Shown one piece after another: positions 52,901-61,100 of a DNA stretch of 64,000 bases (position 1 is its first letter; each line of letters opens with the position of its first letter). Made by a program: the position numbers and the translations under genes. The notes beneath the pieces are model-generated. The model saw nothing but the letters and a program-made list of their open reading frames with translations. It did no database searches and was not told the origin of the DNA. This DNA comes from Pithys albifrons albifrons (lineage: Eukaryota > Chordata > Aves > Passeriformes > Thamnophilidae), in NCBI RefSeq assembly GCF_047495875.1, contig NC_092462.1, positions 26,986,523 to 27,050,522 of the forward strand. The letters are read 5' to 3'.

Positions 52901-55150
52901 AATGAATATAGACATCTATGTGTGAATTGCAACTGGAGTGCTCAGGTGATTTGTTTGCATGAGTTATTATTCTGGTATTATTACATCACCACTTGCCTCT
53001 TTCTCTAAAATGTATGCAAGGCCTTTACTAAAACTGACTCTGGCATCTTACAGATTTTTTACATTTGGATTGGAAAAAACTGCGACAACAATTTCATAAA
53101 AGATGTCCTTGGATACCCAAACTATGCATCAGTACCACAGAAAATGGTAGGCATTTGAGTTGACCTGGATAGTACTTACACTTGGACTCTATATTTAATC
53201 TATTTATTTCTGCATTTTCAGTTTTTAACTATGTAACTATGAAGTAGGGTTTTTAATTGAATGTCCTCGATTCTACAAAGGTAAAAATTGAACTACTTTA
53301 ATTCTGAAATAAATTCTTTTATGTCAGCAGGATTGTCTTCAAAGGTTTTATTGGCAGAAGAGTTGGTTTTAATTCTATTTTTTCATCTGATTCCCCAACC
53401 AAATAGTTCAGTATAATCTTTGCGTGGAAATTTGCTTGCAATTCAGATTTCACATCTTGTTTTTTATATCTTTCCAGTGATGCAAAGTGCAACATGTGGG
53501 AATTTGATTACTGGGGAAGATAAAGGCAAGAAAACTGCAAAAGCAGCACTTTGAAAAGCTGATTTTTTAAATGAACTTGCTTTCTAAAATCTTTTGTACT
53601 TAAAATTTGGTTTAAGTTAAGGTGTACTTAAAAGCTAAACTGAAGTAAAAAATCCTTATATGTAAATCTATTGTTGGTATTTTCTTAATAGAAATTGTGG
53701 CTTGACTCATGCTACAACTTTCAAGATGTATTTCTTTTAAATGGTTTTGATAATAAAGATGATGCCTTCTTTTCATTTACCTTTAAACAGATGCAGCTTC
53801 CTGAGGTAGATGCACTTTCTTCAGAAAGGACACGATCTTTTATATCTTGGCTTAGAGACAGTAGACCTTTAAGTCCAGTTCTTCAAGTAATAAAGTAAGT
53901 ATTTCTATGACATATTAGGTTTTTATTGGTAATTTGTATTTACAATTTCTATTTAAGACTGATATATCTGGCCTGGAAGAAAGTGAATAACATTATCTTT
54001 CCAGTTGATATAATGCTGTTATCTATAACTGCCTAGTGACAGAGGTCATCTTTGAATCTAGTGCAAATTCAATTGCTAACAGTGTTATTGGTGGGAATTA
54101 GCTGCATATTTTTATACTAAGAATATACTATATGATCAATGGTGTTAGGTTAATTTCTGTTAGAGCTTTTATAATTTCGATATATACATATAAAAAAGAT
54201 TGAAGTAAAGTAAGTAATCTGTGATGGTTTAGTAATTGTATGTATTTGTTACTGAGCTCCATAGGACAGCAGTTGATTTATGATAGAGGAGGCAAGTTCT
54301 GAAGCCTTTTCAAGCCATGACCCAATTAAAGAAGTTTAAATTCTATAAAATTACTATACTTGAGACTGTGTTTCACTTGTAGAACACTCAGTTTACTGAG
54401 CTGGATGGGATATCACTTTAAGAGAGCATGATGATTTGGTCTGAGAAATAATGATGAAATACAGGACTAATGCTCTTCAGCTGTTGGTATTCTGGCTGCT
54501 GCTTGAGTTGCAAGTGGTTCTGAGAGACCACAGTAAATAGGAGAGCTTTGCTGCATGCTGTACAATACCAGTACAGAGAACTGTGTCCCAGAAGACTTTT
54601 ATTGGTGTACTAGGTCTTTGACATGCTTGCCTTCTCTGTTCTGTTGCCAAATAATAAAATCTGTGGAGGGAGATTGAGATTGAGATTATATGTAACGAGA
54701 GATGGAATTTTTGCATTTTTTCACTGCCACGAGCCATATTTGTTAACTTCTACCACAAAAGAATTTTTACATTCCCTTTTTTGTGTTTCTACAAGATACT
54801 TTAAATGGTGTATTTCACCTGCTTTTCTACCATTTTATACTTCTTAAAAAGATGGTGTTGTTCGATAGTGTATTGCAAACTTGGGGGTTTTTTCTCAACT
54901 TTAGATTATTTGTGATTATAGTATCTTTGAACCGAATCTAGATTCCAAAAGACAGTAAGGAAATTTTTAGCTCTTAGGTCTCTGTTTGAATTTTGCAGTT
55001 GATTTTTTGCTCAATACCTTCCTTTCTTCTTTCAGAGATGAGAACCCTGCCAAAACAGACTTTTTTCAGCATTTAATTGAGGATCGGACAGAAGCAGCTT
55101 TCTCATATTACGAATTCTTACTTAATATTCAACAGCAGGTTTGTAAGTGA
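13873..55150 (+). CDS. SEC24B: SEC24B, COPII coat cargo-adaptor subunit (24 exons, complete)
   Basis: The product is a Sec24-family subunit of the inner COPII coat. It pairs with Sec23 on SAR1-GTP membranes at ER exit sites and binds sorting signals on cargo and SNAREs (family knowledge). Joining 24 GT-AG exons gives 1,231 codons plus a stop, and the phase is consistent throughout. Residues 1-520 are low-complexity and rich in Ser, Pro, Gln, Tyr and Asn, as in Sec24A/B. Cysteines 568, 571, 589 and 592 form the CxxC-x17-CxxC zinc finger. The trunk starts near residue 630, with the FVLDVSHNAVEAGYL motif at 645-659. Beta-sandwich and helical segments follow to about 1,090, then a gelsolin-like segment at 1,110-1,165, and the chain ends in QQQVCK. 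Exon order and sequence match SEC24B rather than SEC24A, C or D, as judged from N-terminal blocks such as PSGYG and SAPSGHYSQ. The start is chosen because MSAPAG matches the human N-terminus; position -3 is G. No frameshift or internal stop was seen. Confidence 0.97.
13988..19601 (+). other. SEC24B: SEC24B intron 1
   Basis: This 5.6-kb intron opens inside the CpG island and then turns AT-rich. Apart from the G/T tract at 15,539-15,637 I see no recognisable repeat, exon or RNA gene. First introns next to CpG islands often hold enhancers, but nothing here identifies one. Confidence 0.85.
15539..15637 (+). repeat. G/T-only low-complexity tract
   Basis: A run of about 100 bases is almost purely G and T on the + strand. 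It begins as GTTT tetramers, has a six-G run, then irregular TTTGG and TTTTGG units, and ends in poly-T. It lies in intron 1 of SEC24B. Confidence 0.85.
19602..20309 (+). CDS. SEC24B: SEC24B exon 2
   Basis: The largest exon, 708 bp or 236 codons, encodes residues 39-274 and keeps phase 1 at both ends. The acceptor is ATTCCAG and the donor ACAG|GTATGG. The product is disordered and rich in Ser, Gln, Tyr, Pro and Asn, with PSGYG, SAPSGHYSQ and SSVASQGFP blocks recognisable from mammalian SEC24B. No catalytic motif is expected here. Confidence 0.95.
20310..26536 (+). other. SEC24B: SEC24B intron 2
   Basis: A 6.2-kb AT-rich intron, the longest in the gene. It has short poly-A runs (for example near 22,770) and a small perfect-stem hairpin near 26,160. 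I recognise no mobile element, exon or RNA gene in it. Confidence 0.8.
26537..26722 (+). CDS. SEC24B: SEC24B exon 3
   Basis: Encodes 62 codons (residues about 275-336), phase 1 at both ends. The acceptor is TTTTCAG and the donor GAAG|GTACTA. The product is a Ser/Pro/Val-rich linker. It is the most divergent exon against the mammalian protein and is identified mainly by position, open frame and splice sites. Confidence 0.88.
26723..31083 (+). other. SEC24B: SEC24B intron 3
   Basis: A 4.4-kb AT-rich intron. Several open frames of 60-120 codons occur on both strands, but none resembles a known protein or has credible splice context. No repeat family was recognised. Confidence 0.75.
31084..31188 (+). 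CDS. SEC24B: SEC24B exon 4 (acidic, symmetric cassette)
   Basis: A 105-bp, 35-codon exon, phase 1 at both ends, so skipping it keeps the frame. It encodes residues 337-371 and ends in a 12-residue run of Asp and Glu (360-370) then Ala. The acceptor is CTTCACAG. The donor GCAG|GTTGGC matches the consensus poorly after GT. The two main human isoforms differ by 35 residues (1,268 against 1,233), which equals this exon's length. Confidence 0.93.
31189..34126 (+). other. SEC24B: SEC24B intron 4
   Basis: A 2.9-kb AT-rich intron with a 16-A run near 32,813. I see no recognisable repeat family, exon or RNA gene. Confidence 0.75.
34127..34207 (+). CDS. SEC24B: SEC24B exon 5
   Basis: Encodes 27 codons (residues about 372-398), phase 1 at both ends. 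It reads ALDSSSTTSSASP, then the NNYDALEGGGYP block conserved with mammals. The acceptor is CCCTCAG and the donor CCAG|GTAAGC, close to consensus. Confidence 0.95.
34208..35918 (+). other. SEC24B: SEC24B intron 5
   Basis: A 1.7-kb AT-rich intron in which I see no repeat or gene. Confidence 0.75.
35919..36100 (+). CDS. SEC24B: SEC24B exon 6
   Basis: Encodes residues about 399-459: a Pro/Ser-rich start, then the conserved KPFGYGYPALQPGYQNAT block. It ends on a codon boundary. The acceptor is CATCCAG. The donor ACAG|GTTTGT has T at +3, which is weaker than usual. Confidence 0.95.
36101..37653 (+). other. SEC24B: SEC24B intron 6
   Basis: A 1.6-kb intron. It contains an open frame of 79 codons at 36,396-36,635, rich in Cys, Gln and Glu, that I cannot match to any family. 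No repeat was recognised. Confidence 0.7.
37654..37838 (+). CDS. SEC24B: SEC24B exon 7
   Basis: Encodes residues about 460-520 plus two bases of an Asp codon. It starts QYPGVNQLSSSLGGLSLQ and ends ELRKLNCSP, the lead into the folded core. The acceptor is CTTTCAG and the donor CAGA|GTAAGT. Confidence 0.96.
37839..38997 (+). other. SEC24B: SEC24B intron 7
   Basis: A 1.2-kb AT-rich intron in which I see no repeat or gene. Confidence 0.75.
38998..39100 (+). CDS. SEC24B: SEC24B exon 8
   Basis: Encodes residues about 521-555, running DSFRCTLTNIPQTQALLNK then LPLGLLLHPFRDLT. This is the conserved segment just before the zinc finger. The acceptor is CTTTCAG and the donor AACA|GTAAAG. Confidence 0.97.
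39101..39941 (+). other. SEC24B: SEC24B intron 8
   Basis: An 841-bp AT-rich intron with nothing recognisable in it. Confidence 0.75.
39942..40068 (+). CDS. SEC24B: SEC24B exon 9 (zinc finger)
   Basis: Encodes residues 556-597 plus one base. It holds the whole zinc-binding module of the Sec23/Sec24 family: Cys568 and Cys571 in RCRSCRTY, then Cys589 and Cys592 in WKCNLCYRVND. All four ligands are intact. The acceptor is TTTTTAG and the donor GATG|GTAAGT. Confidence 0.98.
40069..40658 (+). other. SEC24B: SEC24B intron 9
   Basis: A 590-bp AT-rich intron with nothing recognisable in it. Confidence 0.75.
40659..40768 (+). CDS. SEC24B: SEC24B exon 10
   Basis: Encodes residues about 598-634, running VPEEFMYNPLTRSYGEPH then KRPEVQNSTVEFIASSDYM. 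It joins the zinc finger to the trunk. The acceptor is TCCATAG and the donor TATG|GTAAAA. Near-identity with mammals over this exon marks the constrained core. Confidence 0.97.
40769..41428 (+). other. SEC24B: SEC24B intron 10
   Basis: A 660-bp AT-rich intron with nothing recognisable in it. Confidence 0.75.
41429..41541 (+). CDS. SEC24B: SEC24B exon 11 (trunk start)
   Basis: Encodes residues 635-671 plus two bases. It begins LRPPQPAVYLFVLDVSHN, the first strand of the von Willebrand A-like trunk that contacts Sec23. The acceptor is TTTGTAG and the donor ACAA|GTAAGA. Confidence 0.97.
41542..42975 (+). other. SEC24B: SEC24B intron 11
   Basis: A 1.4-kb AT-rich intron with nothing recognisable in it. 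Confidence 0.75.
42976..43094 (+). CDS. SEC24B: SEC24B exon 12
   Basis: Encodes residues about 672-711 plus one base of the trunk, with LPGDSRTRIGFITFDS and LQEGLSQPQMLIVSDID. The acceptor is CTTCAG and the donor GATG|GTAAGT. A 5S-derived SINE begins 67 bp after this donor. Confidence 0.97.
43162..43472 (+). mobile_element. Full-length 5S-rRNA-derived SINE in intron 12
   Basis: The first 120 bases (43,162-43,281) align end to end with vertebrate 5S rRNA. They include the conserved GCTGAGCAGGGTC (GCTAAGCAGGGTC in 5S), TTAGTACTTGGATG and GGGTGCTGTAGG segments, so the internal RNA polymerase III promoter is largely kept. A 183-bp unrelated body follows, ending in a short CATACATA tail. Flanking copies CTTCCCCAGAAGAA (43,148-43,161) and CTTCCCAGAAGAA (43,473-43,485) are a target-site duplication that differs by one C. 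The tail type suggests mobilisation by an RTE-class LINE, which is inference. Confidence 0.9.
43783..43838 (+). CDS. SEC24B: SEC24B exon 13
   Basis: The shortest exon, 56 bp, encodes residues about 712-730 (DIFLPTPDSLLVNLHESKE). It ends on a codon boundary. The acceptor is CCCTGCAG and the donor AGAG|GTATGA. Confidence 0.96.
43839..44160 (+). other. SEC24B: SEC24B intron 13
   Basis: A 322-bp intron, the shortest in the gene. Nothing beyond splice signals is seen. Confidence 0.85.
44161..44367 (+). CDS. SEC24B: SEC24B exon 14
   Basis: Encodes residues 731-799 of the trunk in exactly 69 codons, with THSALGPALQAAFKLMSP and LPSLGAGLLHSREDPNQ. The acceptor is TTCTGCAG and the donor AAAG|GTAAAA. 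Confidence 0.97.
44368..44974 (+). other. SEC24B: SEC24B intron 14
   Basis: A 607-bp AT-rich intron with nothing recognisable in it. Confidence 0.75.
44975..45098 (+). CDS. SEC24B: SEC24B exon 15
   Basis: Encodes residues 800-840 plus one base. It begins VVQHLGPATDFYKKLALD and ends QYSDLASL. The acceptor is ATTAAAG, with a weak pyrimidine tract, and the donor CTTG|GTAAGG. Confidence 0.97.
45099..45722 (+). other. SEC24B: SEC24B intron 15
   Basis: A 624-bp AT-rich intron with nothing recognisable in it. Confidence 0.75.
45723..45881 (+). CDS. SEC24B: SEC24B exon 16
   Basis: Encodes residues about 841-893 plus one base, with CMSKYSAGCIYYYPSFH and LKRYLTRKIGFEAVMRIR. It spans the end of the trunk and re-entry into the beta-sandwich. 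The acceptor is TTCACAG and the donor AAAG|GTACGT. Confidence 0.97.
45882..46315 (+). other. SEC24B: SEC24B intron 16
   Basis: A 434-bp AT-rich intron with nothing recognisable in it. Confidence 0.75.
46316..46489 (+). CDS. SEC24B: SEC24B exon 17
   Basis: Encodes residues about 894-951 in 58 codons' worth of sequence, phase 1 at both ends. It contains GLSIHTFHGNFFVRSTDLLS and the DAGFAVQMSIEESL beta-sandwich segment. The acceptor is TTCTAG and the donor AAAG|GTAAAT. Confidence 0.97.
46490..47130 (+). other. SEC24B: SEC24B intron 17
   Basis: A 641-bp AT-rich intron with nothing recognisable in it. Confidence 0.75.
47131..47241 (+). CDS. SEC24B: SEC24B exon 18
   Basis: Encodes residues about 952-988, phase 1 at both ends. 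It begins GERRIRVHTLCLPVVSSLAD and continues VYAGADVQAVVCLLANM, leading into the helical domain. The acceptor is CTGTTAG and the donor CATGG/GTGAGT-type. Confidence 0.97.
47242..48397 (+). other. SEC24B: SEC24B intron 18
   Basis: A 1.2-kb intron holding a short CR1 3' end at 47,817-47,871 and a CTCF-like motif at 47,894-47,907. Nothing else is recognised. Confidence 0.75.
47817..47871 (+). mobile_element. CR1 LINE 3'-end fragment (sense)
   Basis: About 55 bases match the CR1 3' terminus, including ATCTTTAAGGTCCTTTCCAA and CTAAACCATTCTGCAATCT. The 8-bp terminal repeat typical of CR1 is degraded to a single diverged unit. The copy is severely 5'-truncated. Confidence 0.75.
48398..48573 (+). 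CDS. SEC24B: SEC24B exon 19
   Basis: Encodes residues about 989-1047 of the helical domain, with VDRSVSSSLADARDALVNAV and PNSLKLFPLYILALLKQ. It ends on a codon boundary. The acceptor is CTGACAG and the donor ACAG|GTATGT. Confidence 0.97.
48574..50172 (+). other. SEC24B: SEC24B intron 19
   Basis: A 1.6-kb AT-rich intron in which I see no repeat or gene. Confidence 0.75.
50173..50310 (+). CDS. SEC24B: SEC24B exon 20
   Basis: Encodes residues 1048-1093 in 46 codons, phase 0 at both ends, with KAFRTGTSTRLDDRVYAMC and HLMKMIHPNLYRIDKLTDE. The acceptor is TGTTACAG and the donor TGAG|GTATGA. Confidence 0.97.
50311..51942 (+). other. SEC24B: SEC24B intron 20
   Basis: A 1.6-kb AT-rich intron in which I see no repeat or gene. 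Confidence 0.75.
51943..52047 (+). CDS. SEC24B: SEC24B exon 21
   Basis: Encodes residues 1094-1128 in 35 codons, phase 0. It contains VVPQPPLQKLSAEKLTREG and AFLMDCGT, entering the gelsolin-like domain. The acceptor is TGTTACAG and the donor TACA|GTAAGT. It begins STIHVND, where human has GAVHVND. Confidence 0.97.
52048..53053 (+). other. SEC24B: SEC24B intron 21
   Basis: A 1.0-kb AT-rich intron with a poly-T run near 52,071, shortly after the donor. Nothing else is recognised. Confidence 0.75.
53054..53146 (+). CDS. SEC24B: SEC24B exon 22
   Basis: Encodes residues 1129-1159 of the gelsolin-like domain (IFYIWIGKNCDNNFIKDVLG onwards) in 31 codons, phase 0. The acceptor is CTTACAG and the donor AATG|GTAGGC, which is weaker than consensus at +4 to +6. 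Confidence 0.96.
53147..53790 (+). other. SEC24B: SEC24B intron 22
   Basis: A 644-bp AT-rich intron with nothing recognisable in it. Confidence 0.75.
53791..53894 (+). CDS. SEC24B: SEC24B exon 23
   Basis: Encodes residues 1160-1193 plus two bases. It starts MQLPEVDALSSERTRSFISW and continues LRDSRPLSPVLQVI. The acceptor is TTTAAACAG, with an A-interrupted pyrimidine tract, and the donor ATAAA/GTAAGT-type. Confidence 0.95.
53895..55035 (+). other. SEC24B: SEC24B intron 23
   Basis: A 1.1-kb AT-rich intron in which I see no repeat or gene. Confidence 0.75.
55036..55150 (+). CDS. SEC24B: SEC24B exon 24 (coding end)
   Basis: Encodes residues 1194-1231 and the TGA stop at 55,148-55,150. It runs KDENPAKTDFFQHLIEDRTE then AAFSYYEFLLNIQQQVCK, matching the conserved Sec24B C-terminus. 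The acceptor is CTTTCAG. Confidence 0.97.
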
Positions 55151-55720
55151 CCAGGGAATAAACAGAAGAAAAATTCTGACTTCAGAGAGAAGCATGGGCT
55201 GAGAGAAGCATATGGGAAGTTACGGAAGTGGATGCTCGTTCTTCACGATGTACAGTGACCAGCACTGTTTGGAAGCTTTACAGCTAAAGTAGTATACATT
55301 TCCAAAAGAATCTTGCAGATTTACTTCAGTCTAAAAGTACTAGGAGTGATGAAGCTGTTTCACTAGTAAATTTTAAAATTGGTTTGTACACGTTTCCAGT
55401 TGTGCAGCAGTATTGGTGCTCTGTTTATTGCAAGCTGATGAATTTATGTAGCTATGTGGGATGATATTTCTTAACAAAATGTACAATTAGGTAAAGCCTT
55501 TTTTCTTACATTTACTATAGTAGCCCTTCCAGATCCAAACCTTAACAGAGATGTTCAAAGGGCAGTGATGTATGTATGTTGGTTGTTTATATGAATTTCT
55601 TTTTAAAAGGAATGATTCATATTTACTAAAGACTTCAGCAAACTCCCTGTGAAAGTTGTAGAATTTCAGTAAAGTAAATCAGTTGTAGAAATAAAATATA
55701 TAATGTACATAAGTATTACA
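55151..55720 (+). other. SEC24B: Likely SEC24B 3' UTR with candidate poly(A) signals
   Basis: AT-rich sequence follows the stop. AATAAA occurs at 55,157, only 7 bp after the stop, and again at 55,690. The second gives a 3' UTR of roughly 570 bp and is the more plausible main site. ATTAAA at 55,837 and AATAAA at 56,913 could serve longer forms. The end is not fixed by sequence alone. Confidence 0.5.
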
Positions 55721-57429
55721 TTTGTAAAGAAAATGTAAAAAATGTAACTAAAAAAAGGCCTAGCTCAGTGTGCAGAATTGTTGAGTGCTCGATGATGATG
55801 ATGTGTTTTGTCCCAGGCTAGACAATGAAGTTGACTATTAAAATGTGCTAAAAAATGTATCAATGTAGAAGGAATACAGCTGCCTCTTCTGTTAATTTAG
55901 GTGACTTTATTTATGATTGGCTTACTAATTAAAATTGTTTTGATTCATCATGTGGTTTTATATTTATGTAAGTATAATAATTTTGCAACTAAACTGTTAC
56001 CGAACTGAATATTGAACAGAACATGTTTACCACTTTATTTCACAGACCTGTGGAAGAGAGGAGAAAACGCTGCATAATCTGAAATGAGCTTTTGATACAA
56101 AGTTCCTAAACCCCTTCTTATGTATTATCCTAAAGAAGGCATATCTGTTAACCTTGTTTTACATTTTGTAACTACTGTAGTCTTGGTTCAGGTTTCTCTA
56201 ACTTGTGTTGTCTGCCATTTAGAGTAAGTGTGTGTAATCACAGTTCATGGTTTGAATTCTCTTGTGATCTAAAGAAAAAAAAGAGAGGATGTAAAAATTA
56301 ATTACCTTTCATCAATGAAAGTAAAGGCTTTAAAATGATAAAATTCAAAATGTAATCACACTTGCGTATTTCGGAAAACTTGTTCTTGCTAACGGTTTGC
56401 TAACTCAATGGTTTGGGATTTTTAGTAGATACATGACAGATTTTTTAATTTGGTTGTTAATTTGGGATGGAGTTTTAAGGTGGTTTTTTTTTTTAGAGAC
56501 ACATTAGAATTAAAGTATAAAGCACAATCACTCATACTTAGTATTCTGAACTTTATCTGTTTGGTTTAATGAAATGTGGCTACAATGATATAATCAAGTA
56601 CTAAACAAGTAAATTACGATTAGTATGATTACATTTTAATGTATCCTTGAAAATGCTAACATTGTATTTTAAGTGCTATAGCCCCTGAATCAAATAGTGA
56701 AGGAGAAAATGTACTAGCTATGGTTTGAAGATGCTTTAAAAGCTACAGTGATTAAATTCTGCAAGTAGTGTTATTCTGCATGTTAGCACAAACTCATTGT
56801 TTGGAGAAGATAGCTTATAAGTTATATTTGTGTGTGGTCCCTTACTAAATGTGTTTAATTTACCCAAAGATTACATAAGAGAAACTTTCCATTTCATAGA
56901 TTAATATCGTGTAATAAATGTCTGAGGCAATGCTGAATGTTGTCCCTAAATCAGACCTTCAGGATTTCAGTGCTTGTTTGTAGATTAATTTGCATTGTGT
57001 GAAAGCTAAGTGCTTCTGAAGAGTTGAGGCATCTTAAAAATCATTTTTGTTTGCAAATATGAGAAGGGCAGCTTTCAATTTTAAATGCTCCATGATAGAT
57101 GGTTCTGATTTGTGAGTTTGGTGTTGATATCTGGGAACACACTATGTCATGAATAATTGCAACATATTGTGTAGAATCATTTCTTAAAGCTTTATTCTTC
57201 TATGGGGTTTTGTATATAAAAATTATGAAAAATACATCTTCAGAGCTATTTGTTCAGTAAAATTATTACACAGCACAGAGAATATAGTTATTTTTTTATT
57301 AATGGTAGAGCACACCTGTATTCTGACCAATGTTTGGTTTAAATTTTAAAAAGACAGTCTCATGGAAATAGCCTGAAACATCTCAGGATTCAGGGTACTG
57401 ATTTTAGTGTTTTGATCAATAGAATATCT
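55721..57429. other. Possible extended 3' UTR or intergenic sequence
   Basis: AT-rich with several ATTAAA and AATAAA hexamers and no open frame of note. It could be part of a long alternative 3' UTR of SEC24B or plain flank. No repeat was recognised. Confidence 0.5.
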
Positions 57430-58122
57430 GTAGGCACGGCACGAGTATCTCCCTGAGGAGGAGCTGGAGATCATGGTGGACAACAAGCTGTCCATAGTCC
57501 AGTGTGCCCTTGTGGCCAGGAAGGCCAACAGTATCCTGGGGTGCTTTAGGAAGAGCGTTGCCATCAGGATATGGGAAGTGCTTCTGCCCCTCTGCTCAGC
57601 CCTTGTGAGGCCACATCTGGAGTGGTGTGTCCAGTTCTGGGCTTCTCAGTACGACAGAGACCTGGAGCTGATCTGGTGGAGGGCAACAAAGATGGTGAGG
57701 GGACTGGAACATCTGTCTTACGAAGACAGGCTAAGGGAGCTGGGCCTGTTTATCCTCAAGAAGAGATGACTGAAAGGGAACCTCATCAATGTCTCTAAGG
57801 AGAGAAGGGAGGGTATCAAGAAGATGGCTCCAGGATCTTTTCAGTGGTGCCAAACAATGGGACCAGAGGCAATAGGCAGAAACTCATCCACAGGAAGTTC
57901 AACCTAAACATGAAGGAGAAATTCTTTACTGTGCAGGTGACCGTGCACTAGAACAGATTGCCCAGAAAGCTTGTGAAGTCTCCCCTACTGGAGATATCTA
58001 AGAACCATCTGGACACATTTCTGTGCAATGTGCTTTAGGATGACCGTGCTTGAGCAAGGAGGTTGAACCAGATAAGCCTACTGGCACTCCCCTCCAACCC
58101 TAAATATTCTGTGATTCTGTGA
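57430..58122 (+). mobile_element. CR1 LINE, 5'-truncated, sense
   Basis: About 690 bp is markedly richer in G+C than its flanks. An open frame at 57,473-57,769 encodes the C-terminal end of a CR1 reverse transcriptase, with ILGCFRKSVA, LCSALVRPHLEWCVQFW and RATKMVRGLEHLSYEDRLRE. The frame stops at LFILKKR, where active copies continue. The 3' end carries the CR1 hallmark octamer as ATTCTGTG repeats (58,107-58,122). It is a dead copy. Confidence 0.93.
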
Positions 58123-61100
58123 TCTAAAAGACAGGTTTTCTTACAATGGCTTGGATCACACCACTGTACCAGAAGATACACATGCAAGATTAATTCCTAC
58201 CAAGGGATGTACTGTGAAGCTCAACAAGCTACTGCCTACTGAGTAAGGTTTTGGAGAAGAGATAAAAGGAATGGTTTTCTATCTGCTTAAATAAAGTCCT
58301 GCACTGTCGAAGGTAGCTCTAGCCATTTTAGGGATTGAACTTTTCCCAAAACGCCTTCCACACTGCACAATATAAATCATGTCTGCTTGCCAGGGAAGAT
58401 GTTCCCCAGCCCCAGCTAAGTAAGTTTTTGAGTGATCAGTTCAAATTCTCAGTATTTTAAATACTGACAGTGGGCATCCCTTTTCATGTCTTAGTTCTAA
58501 AAGCAACATCTCGTACCTCTTGCCAACTAGGTAGTATGGAAGTTCCTGTGAGAGAAATTAGAGCCCAGGAAGCTCTTAAAATGGTAGGATATATGATGCA
58601 GCTCCCCTAGAAGAGTTATTGAGCTTGATTCTTTATTTTGTTCTTAAGTTTATTAGAAATAAGCCTATTTATTAATCTTGTTGTATAGCTTCATGGCAAT
58701 GGAGAAAAGATGACCAGGTGCAAGTAATTTTAATTGGCTGTGGTTTTCTGTACTTTTTGTCAGATGCTGAAAAGATGGGTTTGTGATAGCTGATGTTTGT
58801 AAAAAGCCAAAATCAGTTGTTAGTAATCCTGAGAATCAAGAGCTCTTTGGTAATTTTAAATGTGGAGTCGTTTTTTCAGGCCAAGAAGATTTTACAAATT
58901 TTATGCTAAAGTTTCAAGGTATGGGACACAAGTGGGTTGATGAGAAGATAATAACCTCAGTCAGTAATTTCTGTAGTTAGAAGTATTAGCTTATGCATAA
59001 GAGTCTGGAAAGATCTCATTTTTATTTCAGTTTTGGAGTATATTTTGTCTCAGTGCTGTATTCTGATAGTGGACAGGATATAACCCTGCAAAAGCTTAGC
59101 ACCATTTTCAGCAATGGGGAATGTGGGGGTCTGAGGCTGCAGATGGCAATGAATTTATGGAATACCCCAAATATGTGTCTATTACTATGTAAAATCACTT
59201 GAGTGACTTTTTGTTTAAAAGCAGTTATTCAGATTATAATACTTTTAAAATCTTCTTTGTAGTTTTTTCTGGTAGTTTGTTCTGAAGAACAGTGAAGGGA
59301 TGTTTACATACACTATTGCTTCTCAGATTTTCGTAAAAGAGGTAGGGTACAATTATAATCACAGATACTTCTGAGTTTTAGCTTACCAGGATTTTTGGCA
59401 CAGTTGTGTTGTGAATTTTAAAGGGAGAATGGGGAGACTAATGATTTACTGATGCAATTTCTTTACCTGTCAGCCTCTAGAATTAAAGAACATAATTTCT
59501 TGAAGTCTTGTATGTCTTTACTTAAACCGATAATTATGTTATATTCAAATACAGGAATCTGGAAAAGTGTGATTACAACTAGTGCAAATAAGTGGGATTG
59601 AAGTCTCTCTTGAGAACATTGTTTTTTCTCACAAACTACTGATGGTGCCTTTTCATGGAAAATCCAAAGGCATTCTACTTATTTGAGTGCAGCAAGAGAA
59701 TTCTCACATGATTAGTGTCATGGAAAAGATTATTACAAGAGCAATGAGAATTCAAATAACTATATAATCTTTCTTCAGTTTATGCCTCAATCATGAATTC
59801 TTACTGATTTCCACTTGTGGGGCCTTTGATGTGTTTTCCTTTACAATTTTGATAACTAGAAAAAAAATACTTCACAGAAGTTCTTATTTTCCTTTGAAGG
59901 TCCTTCACAAAAGTGATGGAGCTGCCTAATTAGGAGTATCAGTTGCGCACAAGATTTTAGCAGGTGTGCTCAGTACAGAAGATAAATAAAGGAAATAACA
60001 GAACTGGAAATATTTCACAACCTGCTTAAAAAATAATTTGGAAAAGGAGAATGAGGTTTTAATACTTTTGCCTAGACATATTTACCTTTATGGTTACGTG
60101 GTTTATATTTTCTTAAAGCTACCTTGTGAGGGTTTTATTTGATTTTTCAGTTAAACAACCCTACCACAGAGACATCAGCACATACGGATTTCCTATTACA
60201 CCCTTAATCATGTTACCATTAAAAGAGTAGTAACAATTTTACATAGGTCAGGAGTGTTAGAAGGAAGTACTGTGTGGCTAGCAAGTAGTACAATAGTACT
60301 TTTTTGTGTTTATCAATGTGAGTAGAAAGCTGCTTTCAAGACACAGTCTTTGTGGGATTCTTGAATGAAGTGTTTGTTGGCATAAGAATCCTCAAGCATG
60401 AGAAAGGGTGATAATTAACCATCTTGGAAGTATTATTCTCATATGTTTAAAAATTAACAAAATATTGTAATGTTAGAACATCATTTGGGGAGGGAAAGTA
60501 ACATTTTGGAAAATACTTCCTTTTGTTAATAACTTCTGTAGATGCAATGTTTTCAAATAGTTCTGCAGGCTGTAAACCTCAGCTTTTATGAATATAAAAT
60601 GTTGCTAAAAATTACCCGATAAGCTAATGCAGAAGCAAAGAAAAAAAGTAAAAATATGTAGCAGTCGTCTGTAGCTAGGGAATTAATTTTGCTCTTAGCA
60701 GCTGAATACGATACCTTCATTGCTTGAAGTAGAGCTTAGGAAAAGCCAGGACTAAAACTGGAATCACTGGTGTATGCACCGGATGTCTTGTTGAGCATGT
60801 GCAGAGCTTCTGAAAGATTGGTGTTTTTACTGTCTTACCAAGTTTAGCAATTTCTTGCAATATGGCTGTATTTCTAAGTGCCTTTTATGTTTATTCAAAA
60901 TAAAAAGTCGTTTGAGTTTTCAAGCTTCCCCTTTTCCCTCATCCAAGCTATTATTTCTAGTTATCAATACTATTTACATGAAAGAGTAATTTATCCTTGG
61001 AGAGCAAACATGAAATCTTTCAGCCTTACAAACATGTTTTGAAACTTCTAAGTTCCTGGAAAAAGAGTGGAAACTTCTTCTGCAGCCATAACTCTGGCAT

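Noticed and set aside
57473..57769. 98-codon open frame as a host gene
   Set aside because: It is the end of a CR1 reverse transcriptase in a 5'-truncated copy with an early stop.
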